Shown: positions 12,239 to 25,572 of the stretch, one piece after another
How the letters are laid out: each line of letters starts with the position of its first letter
Position numbering within the stretch: the stretch's first letter is position 1
Assembly: GCA_020744425.1 (NCBI GenBank)
Contig: JAGMUV010000006.1
Coordinates: 1,488,001-1,552,000 of the forward strand
DNA length: 64,000 bases
Direction: 5' to 3'
Source of the DNA: Dactylonectria macrodidyma
Taxonomy: Eukaryota > Ascomycota > Sordariomycetes > Hypocreales > Nectriaceae
Translations under genes and position numbers: made by a program
The notes under the pieces: model-generated
Databases searched by the model: none
Seen by the model: only the letters and a program-made list of their open reading frames with translations
Told to the model about the DNA's origin: nothing

Positions 12239-14231
12239 TATAATAATCTAAAGGCTTATTTCTAAGTATTTAAAGTATTCTTTTTATATATTAAAAAGAT
12301 TATAATATTATTAATATAAATATAAATATATACTATAAGGCTTAAAAATCCGATTTATAATTCTTTAAGTATAAAAAAGAGTATTTTTAAATTATATTAA
12401 AGCTATATTAAAAACCTTTAATTTATGATCAGAAATAATTATTATTTTAATTAAAAAGAGAATAGTAATTTAGATTTATTAATTAATTAAATAATATAAA
12501 ATTAATACTAATTATATCTTTCTTTTTACTATTTATAATCCTTTAAATAATAAATATAAAATAAGTAATTATAATTAATTAGTTAATAAAACCTATCTTT
12601 TTTTATATATAAAGTTTCTTATAGGTTTTATTAAATAAAATTTAATTTTTAATTTTAAAAAAGTAGTTTTTTAAGTTTTTACTTTTAATTTTACTATTTA
12701 TTAATAAGATTTACTTATATTTTTCTTTCTTTTAATATTAGAATAATTCTTCTATTTTTATAAATATTATATTTATTTATTAAAAGAATAACTTTAATTA
12801 CTATTTCTCTATTAATATTAATAATATTAATTATAAATTAGTTTTTAATAATTAGTATGATTTTTAATATAAAGATTCTATAGTTAAGTATATTAATATT
12901 AAGCTTTTAAGTATTAAAAAAGATATTTTATTTAATTTTAATACTTACTTTTTTAATTTTTAATATAAATATATTAATTAAATTAAATTTCTTATTTTAT
13001 AAATACTTAAAATTACTAATTCTATTTATAAAATAAGCTTCTTTATTAGTATTATAATTAAAGATATAACTAAGTTTTTAATATTTATAAATAACTATTC
13101 TTTTATTATTATTATTAAATACTTAAATAAGTATTAAAGTATTCTTATTATATATAGTATTAAATATAATTAAATATACTAATTTAAAATAAAAGGCTTT
13201 TAATTCTATTCTTTTTATTATATTTTTAATAAATAATTTTATTTAATTAGCTTAAATAAAAGTAATTTACTTAAGTTTAATAATAATTATTCTTATATTT
13301 ATAACCTTCCTATTAATAATCTCTTTCTTCTTTTAAAAATCTTATTTTTAATTCTTATATTATAAGCGAATCTAAAGATAATAATTTTATTAATAAAATC
13401 GATTTTTATATTATATTTATATAATAAGTTAGTTTTACTAAGTATTTATAAACTTAGTCTTTTTATAACTTTAGCTTTAATTATAAAGTATATAAAAATA
13501 TCTTTTCTTTTAATAATTCTTAACATATAAAAGTTAAAAGTAGCTTTTATATTTACTTTTATATTAATTTTAATCCTATTTACTATTTATATTAATTAAT
13601 ATATGTATACTATTTTAATTTTATATATTCTTAAGTAATTATAATTAATTAAAATAATAAATATACTTATATTTAAATATATTTTATAAGAATCTCTTTT
13701 ATTATTAAATTTAATTAAAATATAAAAGTAAGTATTTACTTTTTATTTTAAAAGTCTTAATAAAGTCTAGTCTTTTAATAGTTTTAATAACTTAATTCTT
13801 ACTAAGGCTAGATTTATATTATTACTTTAAGGTTTTTATAATATAAAATATATTAATAAAGGCTAAGTTAAGTATATTATTATTATTATTATTAGTATTT
13901 AAATTACTTAGAGATTTATTATTTTTATTAATAAAATAATATTTATTTATACTTAGTTTTTTATATTATTTTTAAAATCTTTTATTATCTTTATAAAAGT
14001 ATAGCTTTAAGCTATATAGGCTTTTTTACTATTAGTTTAATTAATAATAAAAGAAGTACTAGGGGTTTTATTAGAAGTAGTTTATATTATAGTTTTTATT
14101 TTATAAGTTATTCTTTAGTATTATTTCTTTTTATTTTAAAAATAAATTCTTTATTATTATAATTACTTTTAATAATCTAATTCTTAATTTTTATTAAACT
14201 AATTATTATAATTATCTTACTTATTATTTAT
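12239..14231. other. AT-rich stretch without recognisable gene
   Basis: About 2 kb of RIP-degraded sequence that is not a copy of the 1.1 kb element. Occasional less mutated patches (for example around 13370-13400) suggest a former larger transposon, but no reading frame, terminal repeat or motif could be identified on either strand. Confidence 0.6.
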
Positions 14232-16300
14232 TAAGGTTATAATCCTTAGCAGTATATACTTAGAAAGAGGCTAGAGATTAAATAATTAAAAAAAAAATAC
14301 AACTAATAGTAAATAACAGTATAAAGGCTTAAAACATAAGCCTAAGGCAATAATAACTTAAAATAACTAAAGTTTTTACTATATTAAAGTATAGTAAATA
14401 CTATCTTATTTAACCTTCTAAAATACATTAAGTAATTAGAAAAGTTAGATTAAAAAGCTAAATAAAAAAGCTAAATATTAAAAAGTAATATTATTATATA
14501 ATAAAAGACTTATAAAGGCTTTACTTTATTATATTCTAAGCTTATTATAGTTTTATATTATAATTTAACTCTTTATAATTCTAATTATATTATAATTTAA
14601 TTTATTAAAGACTAAAATAAATACTATAATAAATATTTAATATAATATATTTTATTAAGGTTATAGTCCTTTAGTAGCGCACACTCAGAGAGGGGCCAGA
14701 GGTTAAATAGTAAAAAAAATAAAATAACTAATAGTGAATAATAGTATAAGGGCCCAAAACCTAAGCCTAAGGCAATAGCAACTCAGAATAACTAGAGTTT
14801 CTACTATATCATAGTGCACGCCTTACTATCCTAATCAACCCTTCAAGATGCGTCAAGCAGCTGGAAAGCTAGATAGAAAAGCTAGATAGAAAAGCTAGAT
14901 AGGAAAGCTAGATGGAAAAGCTAGATAGAAAAGCTAGATGTCGGAAGGCAAAATCGTCATGTGATAAAAGCCCTGTGAGGGCTTCACTTCGTCGCATTCT
15001 AAGCTCGTCGCAATTCCAAGTCGTAATTCAATTACCGCTTTGCAATTCCCATCACATCGCAATTCAACTACCTGCTCGCAATATAACCGACTCATAATGA
15101 CCCCCCCTGACTAAATAAACGACACAATGCGCGTACAGCGCATCGCACGACAGCCCGGCGGACCCTCGCTAATACTAGTATATAAGAATCGTCTTATATA
15201 TACGCTAGCCAAAAGAATCGAAGAAGATTAAAGCCTGCTTCCTAGGCTATAAAGAGCATCTCGCCTATCTGGCCTAGAACGCATAACAGAGGCTGAGTTC
15301 AGCCGGCCTAGTTGTAAGAGGCTTATCTAGCTAGCGATCTTTAACTGCTGCATCCTCTAAAAGAACCTATTCTTATAAGCCCCGCTAGATAAGGATATAA
15401 TCCGATGGATTAAGATAGAGTAAGTCTTATTAGAGAAATTGGCTTAAAGGGAGAAATAGAAGGAAATGATAACTATCGATAATGCCTTCCTCGATAACCT
15501 AAAGAGCTGTGACGCATAGGTCATGTAGTTATAGGCTAACGTTATGCTGATCAATATGCAGCCGAAGGAGTGATGACTGCGTTAGAAACCAAGGGAATCC
15601 GGTCGCCTCTGACATTGACTGCGATGGGTTGAAGGATTTGGCGGAGGAAGGTTTAAGGGAGGAGGGATAAGAGTCTATCTGTAACTAGGTCGACCAATCA
15701 ATCGAGTCCTTCGTCTTAAGATAACTCAAGCAATGCAAATACGTAATATAGAAACGCAGTAGTGTAGAAATAAAAGTCCGAATAGTGGTTTTAATAGTAA
15801 TAATATATTTTATACTCTTAATAACTTAAATTTTAATAAATACTATACTTTTATTATATATAATTTAAATAATAAGCTTAATAAAGATATAAAAACTCTT
15901 AATAAGCTAAAAGCTATAATAATATAATATAATTTTAAAAAAATTAGAACTATTAAAACTTAGTAATTTTTTAATAATAAGTAAATTATTTTAATAATTT
16001 TTAAAATTAAAGTATTCTTAAGACTATATTTTTTTAAAAGTAATTAATAATGTAAAAATTTAATTAAATTAAAAATAAATAATACTTTTAAAGTAATTAA
16101 TAATAAAGCTAGTATTTTAAATATTATTTAAAAAAATAGTATTTTTTAAATTATTAACTAATATTAATATAAAGTAAATAACATAAGTTATAAGTAATAT
16201 AATTATTATTAATATATAAAATGATTAATAATTATATTAAAAACTAAAAGAATCTGATTACTTTTAATATTAATTATAATAGGTTAAAGGTTAGAAGAAG
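14232..16300 (+). repeat. Older forward copy interrupted by the youngest copy
   Basis: A RIP-mutated forward copy starts TAAGGTTATAATCCTTAG at 14232, is interrupted at 14655 by the clean copy 14656-15800, and resumes at 15801. Its sequence reads continuously once the insertion and one 13-bp duplicate are removed. The right end near 16300 is approximate and appears truncated. Confidence 0.65.
14656..15800 (+). repeat. Least-mutated copy of the 1.1 kb interspersed element
   Basis: This is the best representative of the family: 1145 bp from TAAGGTTATAGTCC to GGTTTTAATAGTAA, flanked by a perfect 13-bp direct repeat TAATATATTTTAT (14643-14655 and 15801-15813). Its base composition is near that of the gene-rich half, unlike every other copy. 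It carries six 13-bp minisatellite units near 14872-14942. No intact protein is encoded. Short in-frame stretches remain near 15540-15670, such as GLKDLAEEGLREEG, separated by stops where RIP of Gln or Arg codons could have created them. It has no inverted repeats and no LTR pair. A non-autonomous retroposon is the favoured reading; a solo LTR or a DNA element with unusually long target duplications is less likely. Confidence 0.75.
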
Positions 16301-19300
16301 CTATTATTAATAAGTTAATTAAATAATATTAATAAAGTATAAAAAAGAAGAAAAAGGAAAGAAAAAAAAGAAAAAAAAGAAGTATTTTAAAATAAAGGAA
16401 ATATATATATTAAGATTAATATATATTAAGTGAATTATAATTAGTAAAGAAAATAAATAACTTCTTATAGCTTAAGACTTTAAAAAGCTATTTTTCTTTC
16501 TTCTCTTTCTTTTTAATATAACTTAATCTTTCTTTTTATAATAATTACTATTCTTAAAACTTATTACTCTTTAATTATAACTAATTAGTATATTTACTTA
16601 ATTAAATACTATTCTTAAATTAGTCTAAATAATACTTTTAAAAACTCTCTTTCTTCTTAATTAAGCTTTTACTTATAACCTCTTTTTATTACTTACTATA
16701 AGAACCTTATTACTATAACCTTTTACTCTTTAATCTCTTTATTTCTTTAAACTAATTATTTACTTTTATTTCTACTTACCTTACTAATGCTTATAAGCTT
16801 ATACTATTTAGTCTTAAAAAACCTATTCTTAAAACCTTATTACTAATTATAGTAAAACCCCCCTCTTTTTAATTATAACCTTTTATTTCTTTTATCTTAT
16901 TATTATTATAATATTAGATTACTAAATAACTTTATAATTTATTTAATTAAATAATTTATTATTAACTAATTACCTTTTAATCTAGCCTTTTTTTTAAATA
17001 AATCCTTTACTCTTTTTCTTATTAAGCGCCTTTACTATAAATAGCTCTATTAATAATAAATAAACCTACTTCTTATTAAAGGCCTATTCTACTTAAAATA
17101 AGAAAATCACTATTATTAATTATAAAAAGAGATCATTCTATTATACTTTAGAAATATTTTTATTTAAATAGCTAAAGGAGATTATAATTAATTAACTAGT
17201 CTTATTATACTTTTATATAAAATAGCCTAAGTTTAATAAAGAAAGGATAATTAATATATATAGTAATTATAAAGACTTTAAATATATAAAGGCTATATTA
17301 GTATAACCTTTATATAAGAATAATATAATACTTTTTAAAGTATTTTAAAAAAAGTATATTTTTTACTTTTAAAACCTTTATAAAAAGCTATAGAATAATA
17401 CTTAGGCTAATAAAGAAGGACTTAAAGACTTCTTAATTATAATTATATATAGACTAAAGAATATTATTATAGTATTTCTAACCTTACTTTTAAATAGTGC
17501 TTTTATAATTATAATAAATTTACTTAAGAAAATAAGAGATTTAATTAATTAAATATATAAATACTTATTTTTTAAAGACTTTATTATTAAATATATATTA
17601 AACTCTTATTATAATTCTAATTATTATATTATTAAATAAGATATCTTTAATTAGTACTTTATAATTAGCTTAGTTAATTATAAAGACTTTTATTAAGTAT
17701 TATATATTTTTAATTAATACTCTAATTAAGTCTTTTATTATAATATTTTAAAAGGCTATATTTTACTTAATTATTAAAAAGTATTTACTTATATTTAGTA
17801 TTTAATCTTAATTAAAATAAACTATTTATATAACTTTAATATATTCTATATTCTTATAACTAATTAACTAAGTAGTTTTAAATATAAATACTTAATTATT
17901 TACTTTATATTTTTAAACTTATAAAGTATAATTAAAGCTATAAAACTTAGAGTCTATTTATATATAAATCTATTTTTAATAACTTTAAGTATTAAAAAGT
18001 GATTAATAAAAAGAAAATATATTCTTTTATAAAAAAATTAGCTTATTAATCTATTTAATTAATTACTTAAGCTATTTAAAGTTACTCTCTTTATTAACTA
18101 AGAGTAGATTAAGACTTAGTTCTTAATAGCTATTTATAATAAACTTAAGTTTAAAAAAGTCATTATTATTAAATATAAGTATAATAAAGTAATATCTTTT
18201 ATATCTTTTTCTTATTACTCTATTTATAGTTTATTATTTAAAAGACTTACTATTATCCTTATTAAATTAAAAGGCTATTAATTAATTAAATAAACTAACT
18301 TTCTTATTACTAAGAATTAGACTAAGGACTTTTAATTAATAATTATACTTACTAATATTATAATATTTAAAAAGTCTATTACCCTTTTTAAATTAAGCTA
18401 AATTATTAAAACCTTTAATTTACTTAAATTTTATATAATTACTTTATATACTTTTAATACTAATTAAGAACTTATTAACTAATTAGTATAAGACCTAAAG
18501 CTAATAATAACTTTAAAATTCTAATACTTTAAAACTCTTCTAATTTTACTATTTACTTTTAAACTTAGCTTAAGTAATATAGATTTAATTAATTAAATAG
18601 TTTTACTTTATATAATCCTTACTTTAATAATTAATAATAACTATAGTATCTTAAATAATTTAAATAAAGAGGCTATTAATAAGAAATAAAAGAAGATTAA
18701 TAAGGATATTATTATAAAATAAGTATTACTAAAGAAAAAAGCTAATAATTAAATTATTTATATTAATAATTATATTAAAGTTATTCTTAATTAAGTATTT
18801 ATAAATAGAATTAAAAGAATCTATATTATTAAATTAATAATTAAAGAAGTTATAAAAATTATAAAGAAGAATAATATTAATACTCTTACTTATATTATAA
18901 TTATATATACTATTAGGTCTTTTTATTTACTCTTAGCCTTTTACTAATAAATATATATAATTAATTAAATAGAAAGCTTTATTACTTTTATTTTAAATAG
19001 TTTAATTTATTTATCTTAATAAAATACTATTATAAATACTTTAAAGTTAAGATTAGCTCCTCTTCTTCTTATTAAGCTCTTTTAAGCTAATTATATTATT
19101 ATATATAAATTAACTTATACTTTACTTTTAAGACTTACTTAAAGATTATTACTATTATTTACTTTTATACTTATTAGACTTACTAATATATCTTAATTAT
19201 TTAATTTATTAAAGGATACTACTTAATTAAATACTTTCTAATTTCTTTATATACTCTATAGTTAATTTTATTAAAGAGTTCTTATTATAACTATCTTTAT

Positions 19301-19949
19301 AATTTTACTTACTATCCTTAATATAATTTTAATATTTAAATTCTTTTTAAACCTTCTTTTATAATTATTATAATCTTAAAAGAATAAATATAAGCTAAAT
19401 TCTAATTAATTAATTATATTTAAATATTAGACTTATATATATTATCTTTTTTTTCTTATTATTTCTTTTATTTATTAAAGCTCTTTTTCTTTTTATTATT
19501 TATAGTCTTTAGGCTTATAAGAATAAAGTACTAATTATATAAAAAAGAATATATTAAAGCTAAAGGCTTACTAATTAGAATAGCTTAGATATTTTAATTA
19601 GCTAATTAATTTAAGTATTAGTTTTAATAAAGCTATTAATAAAAATAATAAGAATTAATTTAAAATAAAAAGTAAAGATAATTTAGATATAAATAGTAAT
19701 TAATTATATTCTTACTTACTTTTATTTTTAAGTTATTAAATTATTTTTAATATTATTATAATAAGATTTATTTAATTAATTAGAATATCTGATTTATTTT
19801 CTAACTAGTTACTTAATTATAACTCTAGCCCTCTTTTTATCTATTTTATTTTATAAGTCTTATTTACTCTTATTCTATTATATATCCTACTTACTTTATA
19901 GTATCTATTACTTTAAATAGTAGTATCTCTCTTATCCTCTTACTTAACA
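16301..19949. other. RIP-degraded transposon debris, unclassified
   Basis: About 3.6 kb of AT-rich sequence distinct from the 1.1 kb family, with slightly less mutated patches near 16700-17150 and 18050-18560. Codon-like periodicity may survive but stops fill all six frames, and no transposase or reverse transcriptase motif could be recognised by eye. A former autonomous element is plausible but unproven. Confidence 0.5.
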
Positions 19950-20824
19950 TATTATATATTAATTAGTATAATATTAGTTTATAACTATATAATCTATATA
20001 TTATAGTTCTTTATATTATTAAAAAAAGCATTATTAATAATTATTTTTTTATTTTATTTATTTTTTTAAACTAATTCTTTTAATAAGATTTATTCTATTT
20101 TAATTTATTAAATTATATTCTTATTTAATAAGGCTTATAAAAACAGATTCTTTTAGAAGATATAGTAATTAAAGATTATTAATTAAATAAGCTTTTTATA
20201 ACTAGATTAGCTAAACTTAGCCTTTATTATATATTTTAAATTAAATAAGTAAAATACTCGTTATAGCTTATAAAATAGGCTTTAATCTTCTTTAATTCTT
20301 TTAGTTAATATATATATAAGACGATTCTTATATACTAGTATTAATAAGAGTCTGCTAGGCTATTATATAATACACTATATGCATATTATGTTATTTATTT
20401 AGTTAGAAGAGGTTATTATAAGTCAGTTATATTACGAGCAGTTGAATTGTAATATAAGAATTATAAAGCGTTAAATTGTAACTTAGAATTATAATAAGCT
20501 TAGAATGCGACAAAGTAATACAGAGCCCTTATAAGGCTTTTATTATATAATGATTTTACCTTCTAATATCTAGCTTTTCTATCTAGCTTTTCTATTTAGC
20601 TTTTCTATCTAACTTTCTAGCTGCTTAATATATCTTAAAGGGTTAATTAGGATAGTAAGGCTTGTACTCTAATATAATAGAAACTCTAGTCATTCTGAGT
20701 TATTATTACCTTAGGCTTGGGTTTTAGGCCTTTATACTATTATTTATTATTAGTTATTTTTTTTATTTTATTATTTAACCTCTAGCCTCTTTTTAAGTAT
20801 ATACTATTAAAGACTATAACTTTA
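19950..20824 (-). repeat. Truncated reverse copy of the interspersed element
   Basis: The reversed 5' terminus lies at about 20805-20824 and the reversed minisatellite at about 20572-20622. The distal 3' part is missing or unrecognisable before about 19950. The 20270-20720 part is only moderately AT-shifted. Confidence 0.6.
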
Positions 20825-21183
20825 ATACTAAATCCTTTTTATAAATACTCTTTAATATAGTTCTTTATTACTTTTAACTATTTAAAGCTTAACTTATATA
20901 TTAATAAGACTTTCTAATTATTAAAGATTAGCTCTTTTAATTCTAGTTTTATATTAATACTTAGTTAATAAAGTAATAAGGTATTAGATATAGCTTTAAA
21001 AAAAGTATATTATAAGTATAAGTACTATTAAAATAATTTTAATTTTATTTTCTTTTTTAATTTAAGTATATTTTTATAAAGGTTCTCCTTTCTAGCTTTT
21101 CTCTATTTTAATTATTTTTTAATAATCTTATTAATCTTTTAAAAGGTTATTTTTCTAATCTATTTAGTATTTTCTTACTTAAC

Positions 21184-21612
21184 TAACATACTTAATAAGC
21201 GAGCGCCGCAGACAAGCAAGCGCTATACCTATACTATATACTTAAAACTCTAAATCTTAAATTTTCTAAAATAGGCTATATAGCTTTAAGATTTTTAAAA
21301 AATTAATTTTAAATAATTAAATAAAAAGTTAATAAGCTAGTATTTTTTTTAGACTTTTTAAAAAATTATTAAACTAATTATAAATAAAAATAGTATAATA
21401 AATAGTATGAATTTTATACTATTAGCACTATTAATTTATATAATCTAAAAGAATTCTTAAAAATAATATATTTTATAAATAAGCTAAGTTAAAAATCTTA
21501 TCTATTTTAGGCTTAGTTTAGATTTTTAAGAATTTTCTTAAAATTATAATTTAAAGTGAAAATCTCACTACAGCGCTCGCTTGTCTGTAGCGCTCGCTTA
21601 TTAAGTACATTA
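21184..21612 (-). mobile_element. MITE copy 2 (429 bp)
   Basis: Terminal inverted repeats extend from TAACATACTTAATAAGCGAG at 21184 to the complementary end at 21612. The best 32-bp arms are 21193-21224 and 21572-21603. Each arm has two direct GCGAGCGC-type subrepeats. Length is identical to copy 1, and the interior is homologous but in the opposite orientation: the block reading GTGAAAATCTCAC lies beside the right arm here and its complement beside the left arm in copy 1. No coding capacity. Confidence 0.85.
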
Positions 21613-21871
21613 CCCTTTCTTATTACTTATTAGTATTAATAATACTAATTTTAATTATAATTCCTTTAGTATTAATTATTAGTTATTATAATAAGTTAGT
21701 TTAAATTATTATTAGCTTAATATTAAAGTCTTTTATTAAAAAAGAGAGTATTATATCTTTTAATATTCTATTTATTTTAATTATATTCTTTTTAATATTA
21801 TCTAACTATTGCTTTTTTAATAAATAATCTCCTTTCTTAAGGATCTGATCTTTATAAGCCTTCTTTTATTC

Positions 21872-22299
21872 TAATATACTTAATAAGCATGTGCTGCATC
21901 CAAGTATGCACTATATTAAGATTTTCACCTTAAATTGCATTTTTAAAATAATTTATAAAAATTCAAATTAAGCTTAAAATAGCTATAACTTTATATATAG
22001 CTTATTTATTATATATATTATTTTTAAGAATTATTTTAAGTTATATATACTTATAGCACTAGTAGTATAAAATTCGCACTATTTTTATTAATATTTTTAT
22101 TTATAACTAGCTTAATAATTTTTTAAAAGTTTAAAAAAAATACTAGCTTATTAACTTTTTAGTTAAATATCTAAAATTAAATCCTTAAAAATCCTAGACT
22201 TATATAACCTATTTTAGAAAATTTAAAGTTTAGCTTTTAAAGTATACAGTATATATACAGTGCATACTTAGATATAGTGCATGCTTATTAAGTACATTA
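21872..22299 (+). mobile_element. MITE copy 3 (428 bp)
   Basis: Arms TAATAAGCATGTGCTGCATC (from 21881) and the complementary right arm ending at 22290 pair over 32 bp with a few mismatches. Outer ends TAATATACTT and AAGTACATTA extend the pairing to 21872 and 22299. The two subrepeats per arm read GCATGTGCT and GTATGCACT, a sequence variant not explained by C-to-T change alone, so this is a distinct subfamily. Orientation matches copy 1. It lies only about 260 bp from copy 2. Confidence 0.8.
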
Positions 22300-24599
22300 T
22301 ACTTAATTAATTATATTATTTTATATTAGCTTAATTTACTAGCCTTAAATAGTAAAGGCCTTTTAATAAGAATATTAATATTATAATCTTATTATTAAAG
22401 TAATTCTTAAGCTTATTATTAAATTATTATAAATAATAATATTTATTAAAGATTTTTATATTATACTTTTTAAATTACTTCTTTTTAATAATTAAGTTTT
22501 AATATATCCTAAGTTCTAATATTAAATAATTTAACTATTATTTATTATTTATATTTAATATTATAATTATAATATAAGTAATTTATTATTATTTACTTTT
22601 ATATCTTTTAATAGTAAGTCCTTACTTTAAAATTAAAATTTAATAGCTTTATAATTATTAGTATATCCTTAAGGCTAGATCCTTATTTATAAAGATATAA
22701 ATATTTACTCTAATATTATATAGACTTTTAACTTTAATTACTAATTCTAAACTTATTATTATATAAAAATAATAAAGCTTCTTTTTATTAAGTAATTTAT
22801 TTATATTAATTAAGCTCTTATTAAAAATTAATAATTATAATTTAAGTCTTAAAGAAGAAACTTTTTTTAAGACTTATATTTTTCTAATTTAAAAGATAAC
22901 TTATCTAATTTATTAAAGATTATAATAATAACTATCTGCTTTACTTTCTTAGCTTTAGTATAAACTTTATTTACTTTACCCCTTTTTAAATACTCTTAAT
23001 AAGTATAATTAACTTTCTTATATTTAAAGTACTTTCTTTCTTTAATTAGTTTATAAACCTTTAAGTCTTTAAAAGTCTATTTATTATTAATTTTAATTTT
23101 TAAATACTTAAATATTAAAATTACTAACTTCTTAATATTCTTCTTTTTAATAATAATATTATTATTCTTATTAATTTATAACTTATTAGTCTTTTTATTA
23201 TCTTTTTTTATTAAGATCTTTATATAAGCCTTTCTTATTATTATAATATTATTAAGTATTATTATAAAAGTATTAAAGCTTACTTTTTTAATAAAGTACT
23301 ATATAATTATAATATATTTTATCTTTATTAATACTTTATTATAAAGTTTTTCTTTTTAATTCTTTTTAAGAATCTTAGTATTATTTATTATAATTAAGAA
23401 CTTAATATAAAAGCTATATTAATTACTATTAGTATAGTATTTTAAAGCTTTAAACTCTTTTTATATTTTAATCTTTTTATTCTTATTTTAAAAGAGAGTT
23501 ATTAGAACTTAGAAAATATCTTTAATAATTTTAAAAGTATCTTCTTTTATATTTTTAAGTATATAAAAGTATAAATAGATAATTATAATATTCTTATAAT
23601 AATTAAAAATATAATATACTTTATCTTTTTCTTTAAAGTAGTTTTATAAGCTATTATATTATAATTTATATTTAATTTTAATAAGCTAATCTTTAAAATC
23701 TAATTCCTTACTATTATTAAACTTAAGTAAGTTATTCTTTTACTTTTAATATAATTTAGTCTTAATTATTATCTTATTCTTAAGAAGTATATCTTTATAA
23801 AAAAGAATAGTATATTATATTACTTTTAATTATATTAATTCTTTATTAATTTATATTACTTTAATAAAAGCTATTATTTTAATTTTAATTATTTTATTAT
23901 ATTCTTTAATAAGTTATTTAATTATTTTAATATACTTATTATATAATTTAATAAGCTTATTTTATTACTTTTTAATTATTAATTACTTAATAAAATTATA
24001 AAGTATTAAAGTTTATATTTTAAAGTATTTTTAAACTATTAATTTAATATTATTAATATTAATTAAAAAGTTTTTAAATCTTTTATTTTAATTTTTATAT
24101 AAATTATAAATTAGTTATTATTTATAATTTTATAAATTTAAATATTTAAATCTTCTTTAATAGAATTTATTATAAATTATATAAAAAGTCTAATAAATAT
24201 CCTTTTATTATCTTTAATTTTAGTAATTCTTTTACTATTCTTATTTATAAAATTAATAAAATATTATTAGATTTATTAATAAAAAGCATTCTTTTAATAT
24301 ACTTTATTAATACTCTTTTTATTAATACTTTATATTCTTAATTTAAAGCTCTTAATTATATTAATTACTAATTAGTTCTAATTAATAGTAATTTACTATT
24401 TATATTTATATCTTATTATAAGTAAGTAGATTTATAATTAGATTTAATATAAAAATTAACCTTATATTAATATATATTAAAATTAATTAAAATATAAGTA
24501 AAAAGAATAAAAGATTATAGTATAATATTATAGGCTAGATAAGATTAATTTAAAAAGTAATACTATTATATTCTAAGAATACTATAAAAAAGAGAAAAG
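22300..24599. other. AT-rich stretch without recognisable gene
   Basis: About 2.3 kb of degraded sequence to the right of MITE copy 3. No family terminus, open frame or RNA gene could be recognised. Confidence 0.55.
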
Positions 24600-25572
24600 A
24601 GAAAGCAAGTAAGCGTATAGATATAGATATATTAATAATTCTTAATAATTTAAATTATAATTTTAAATTATAATAAAAGCTTTTATAAAGCTTTTATTAT
24701 ATAAATATTTTTTTATATTTAGCTTTTTTATTTAGCTTTTATATTTAGCTTTTATATTTAGCTTTTTTATTTAACTTTTCTAATTATTTAATATATTTTA
24801 AATAGTTTAATAATAAAGCTTATATTATAATATAATAAATACTCTAATTATTTATAAAAGTTAAAGTAATAATATACTTAATAAATAAGTAAGCTAAATA
24901 AGCAAGTAAGCTATAAATATTATATATTAAAACGAGCTAAACTTTAAATTTTTAAAACTAACTATTTAATTATTAAAAATAAAATAAAAATAATTTTAAT
25001 TATTTAATTAAAAAGAAAAGTATATAATAATTTTTTTAAACTTTTAAAAAAATTCCTTTATATAAAAATAGCTATGTATATAGTATAAATAAGCATTTTT
25101 AATATAGCTTGTTAAGTAATTTTTTAAAAAATCTAAGAAAATTTATATTTATTTTTTAATATATATTAGAGTTATTTTTATAATATTAGCTACTTTATTT
25201 TTAATTTTAATTTTAGAGAACTTTTTAAAGATATTTTATTTTAAAGTATTTTACTTACTTATTTAGCTTACTTACTTATTAAGTACATTATACTTAATTT
25301 ATATAAATACTTATTACTTATTAAAGTAAAAGATTAAGCAATTTTAAATAACTAGTATTATTTAATTATACTATGTATTTAATAATAAAACTAGTCTTAG
25401 CTAAAGGCTTATTAAGCTCTTATTACTAACCCTTATATTATTTTAAATTATTATTATTTTAAACTTAAGTTTTAAGCTTTTATCTTATTATTTATTATTA
25501 TTTACTTTTTATTTTTAATTATTTAATCTTTAGCCTCTTTTTAAATATATATTACTAAGAATTATTACTTTA
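24600..25572 (-). repeat. Highly decayed reverse copy hosting MITE copy 4
   Basis: Reversed minisatellite-like units (AGCTTTTATATTT) lie at about 24718-24780 and a reversed 5' terminus (TTACTAAGAATTATTACTTTA) at about 25550-25572. The MITE at 24870-25290 lies between them. Mutation is more advanced than in the other copies. Confidence 0.45.
24870..25290. mobile_element. MITE copy 4 (421 bp), most decayed
   Basis: The ends TAATATACTTAATAA (24870) and TTATTAAGTACATTA (to 25290) are the same as in copies 2 and 3. The arms contain AAGTAAGCTAAATAAGCAAG and its complement, consistent with strong RIP of the GCGAGCG subrepeats. The interior is degraded but of similar length and composition. Orientation is unclear. 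Confidence 0.7.

Noticed and set aside
14912..15097. 61-codon frame in the clean repeat copy
   Set aside because: It begins in the 13-bp minisatellite, has no domain character, and is disrupted in all other copies.
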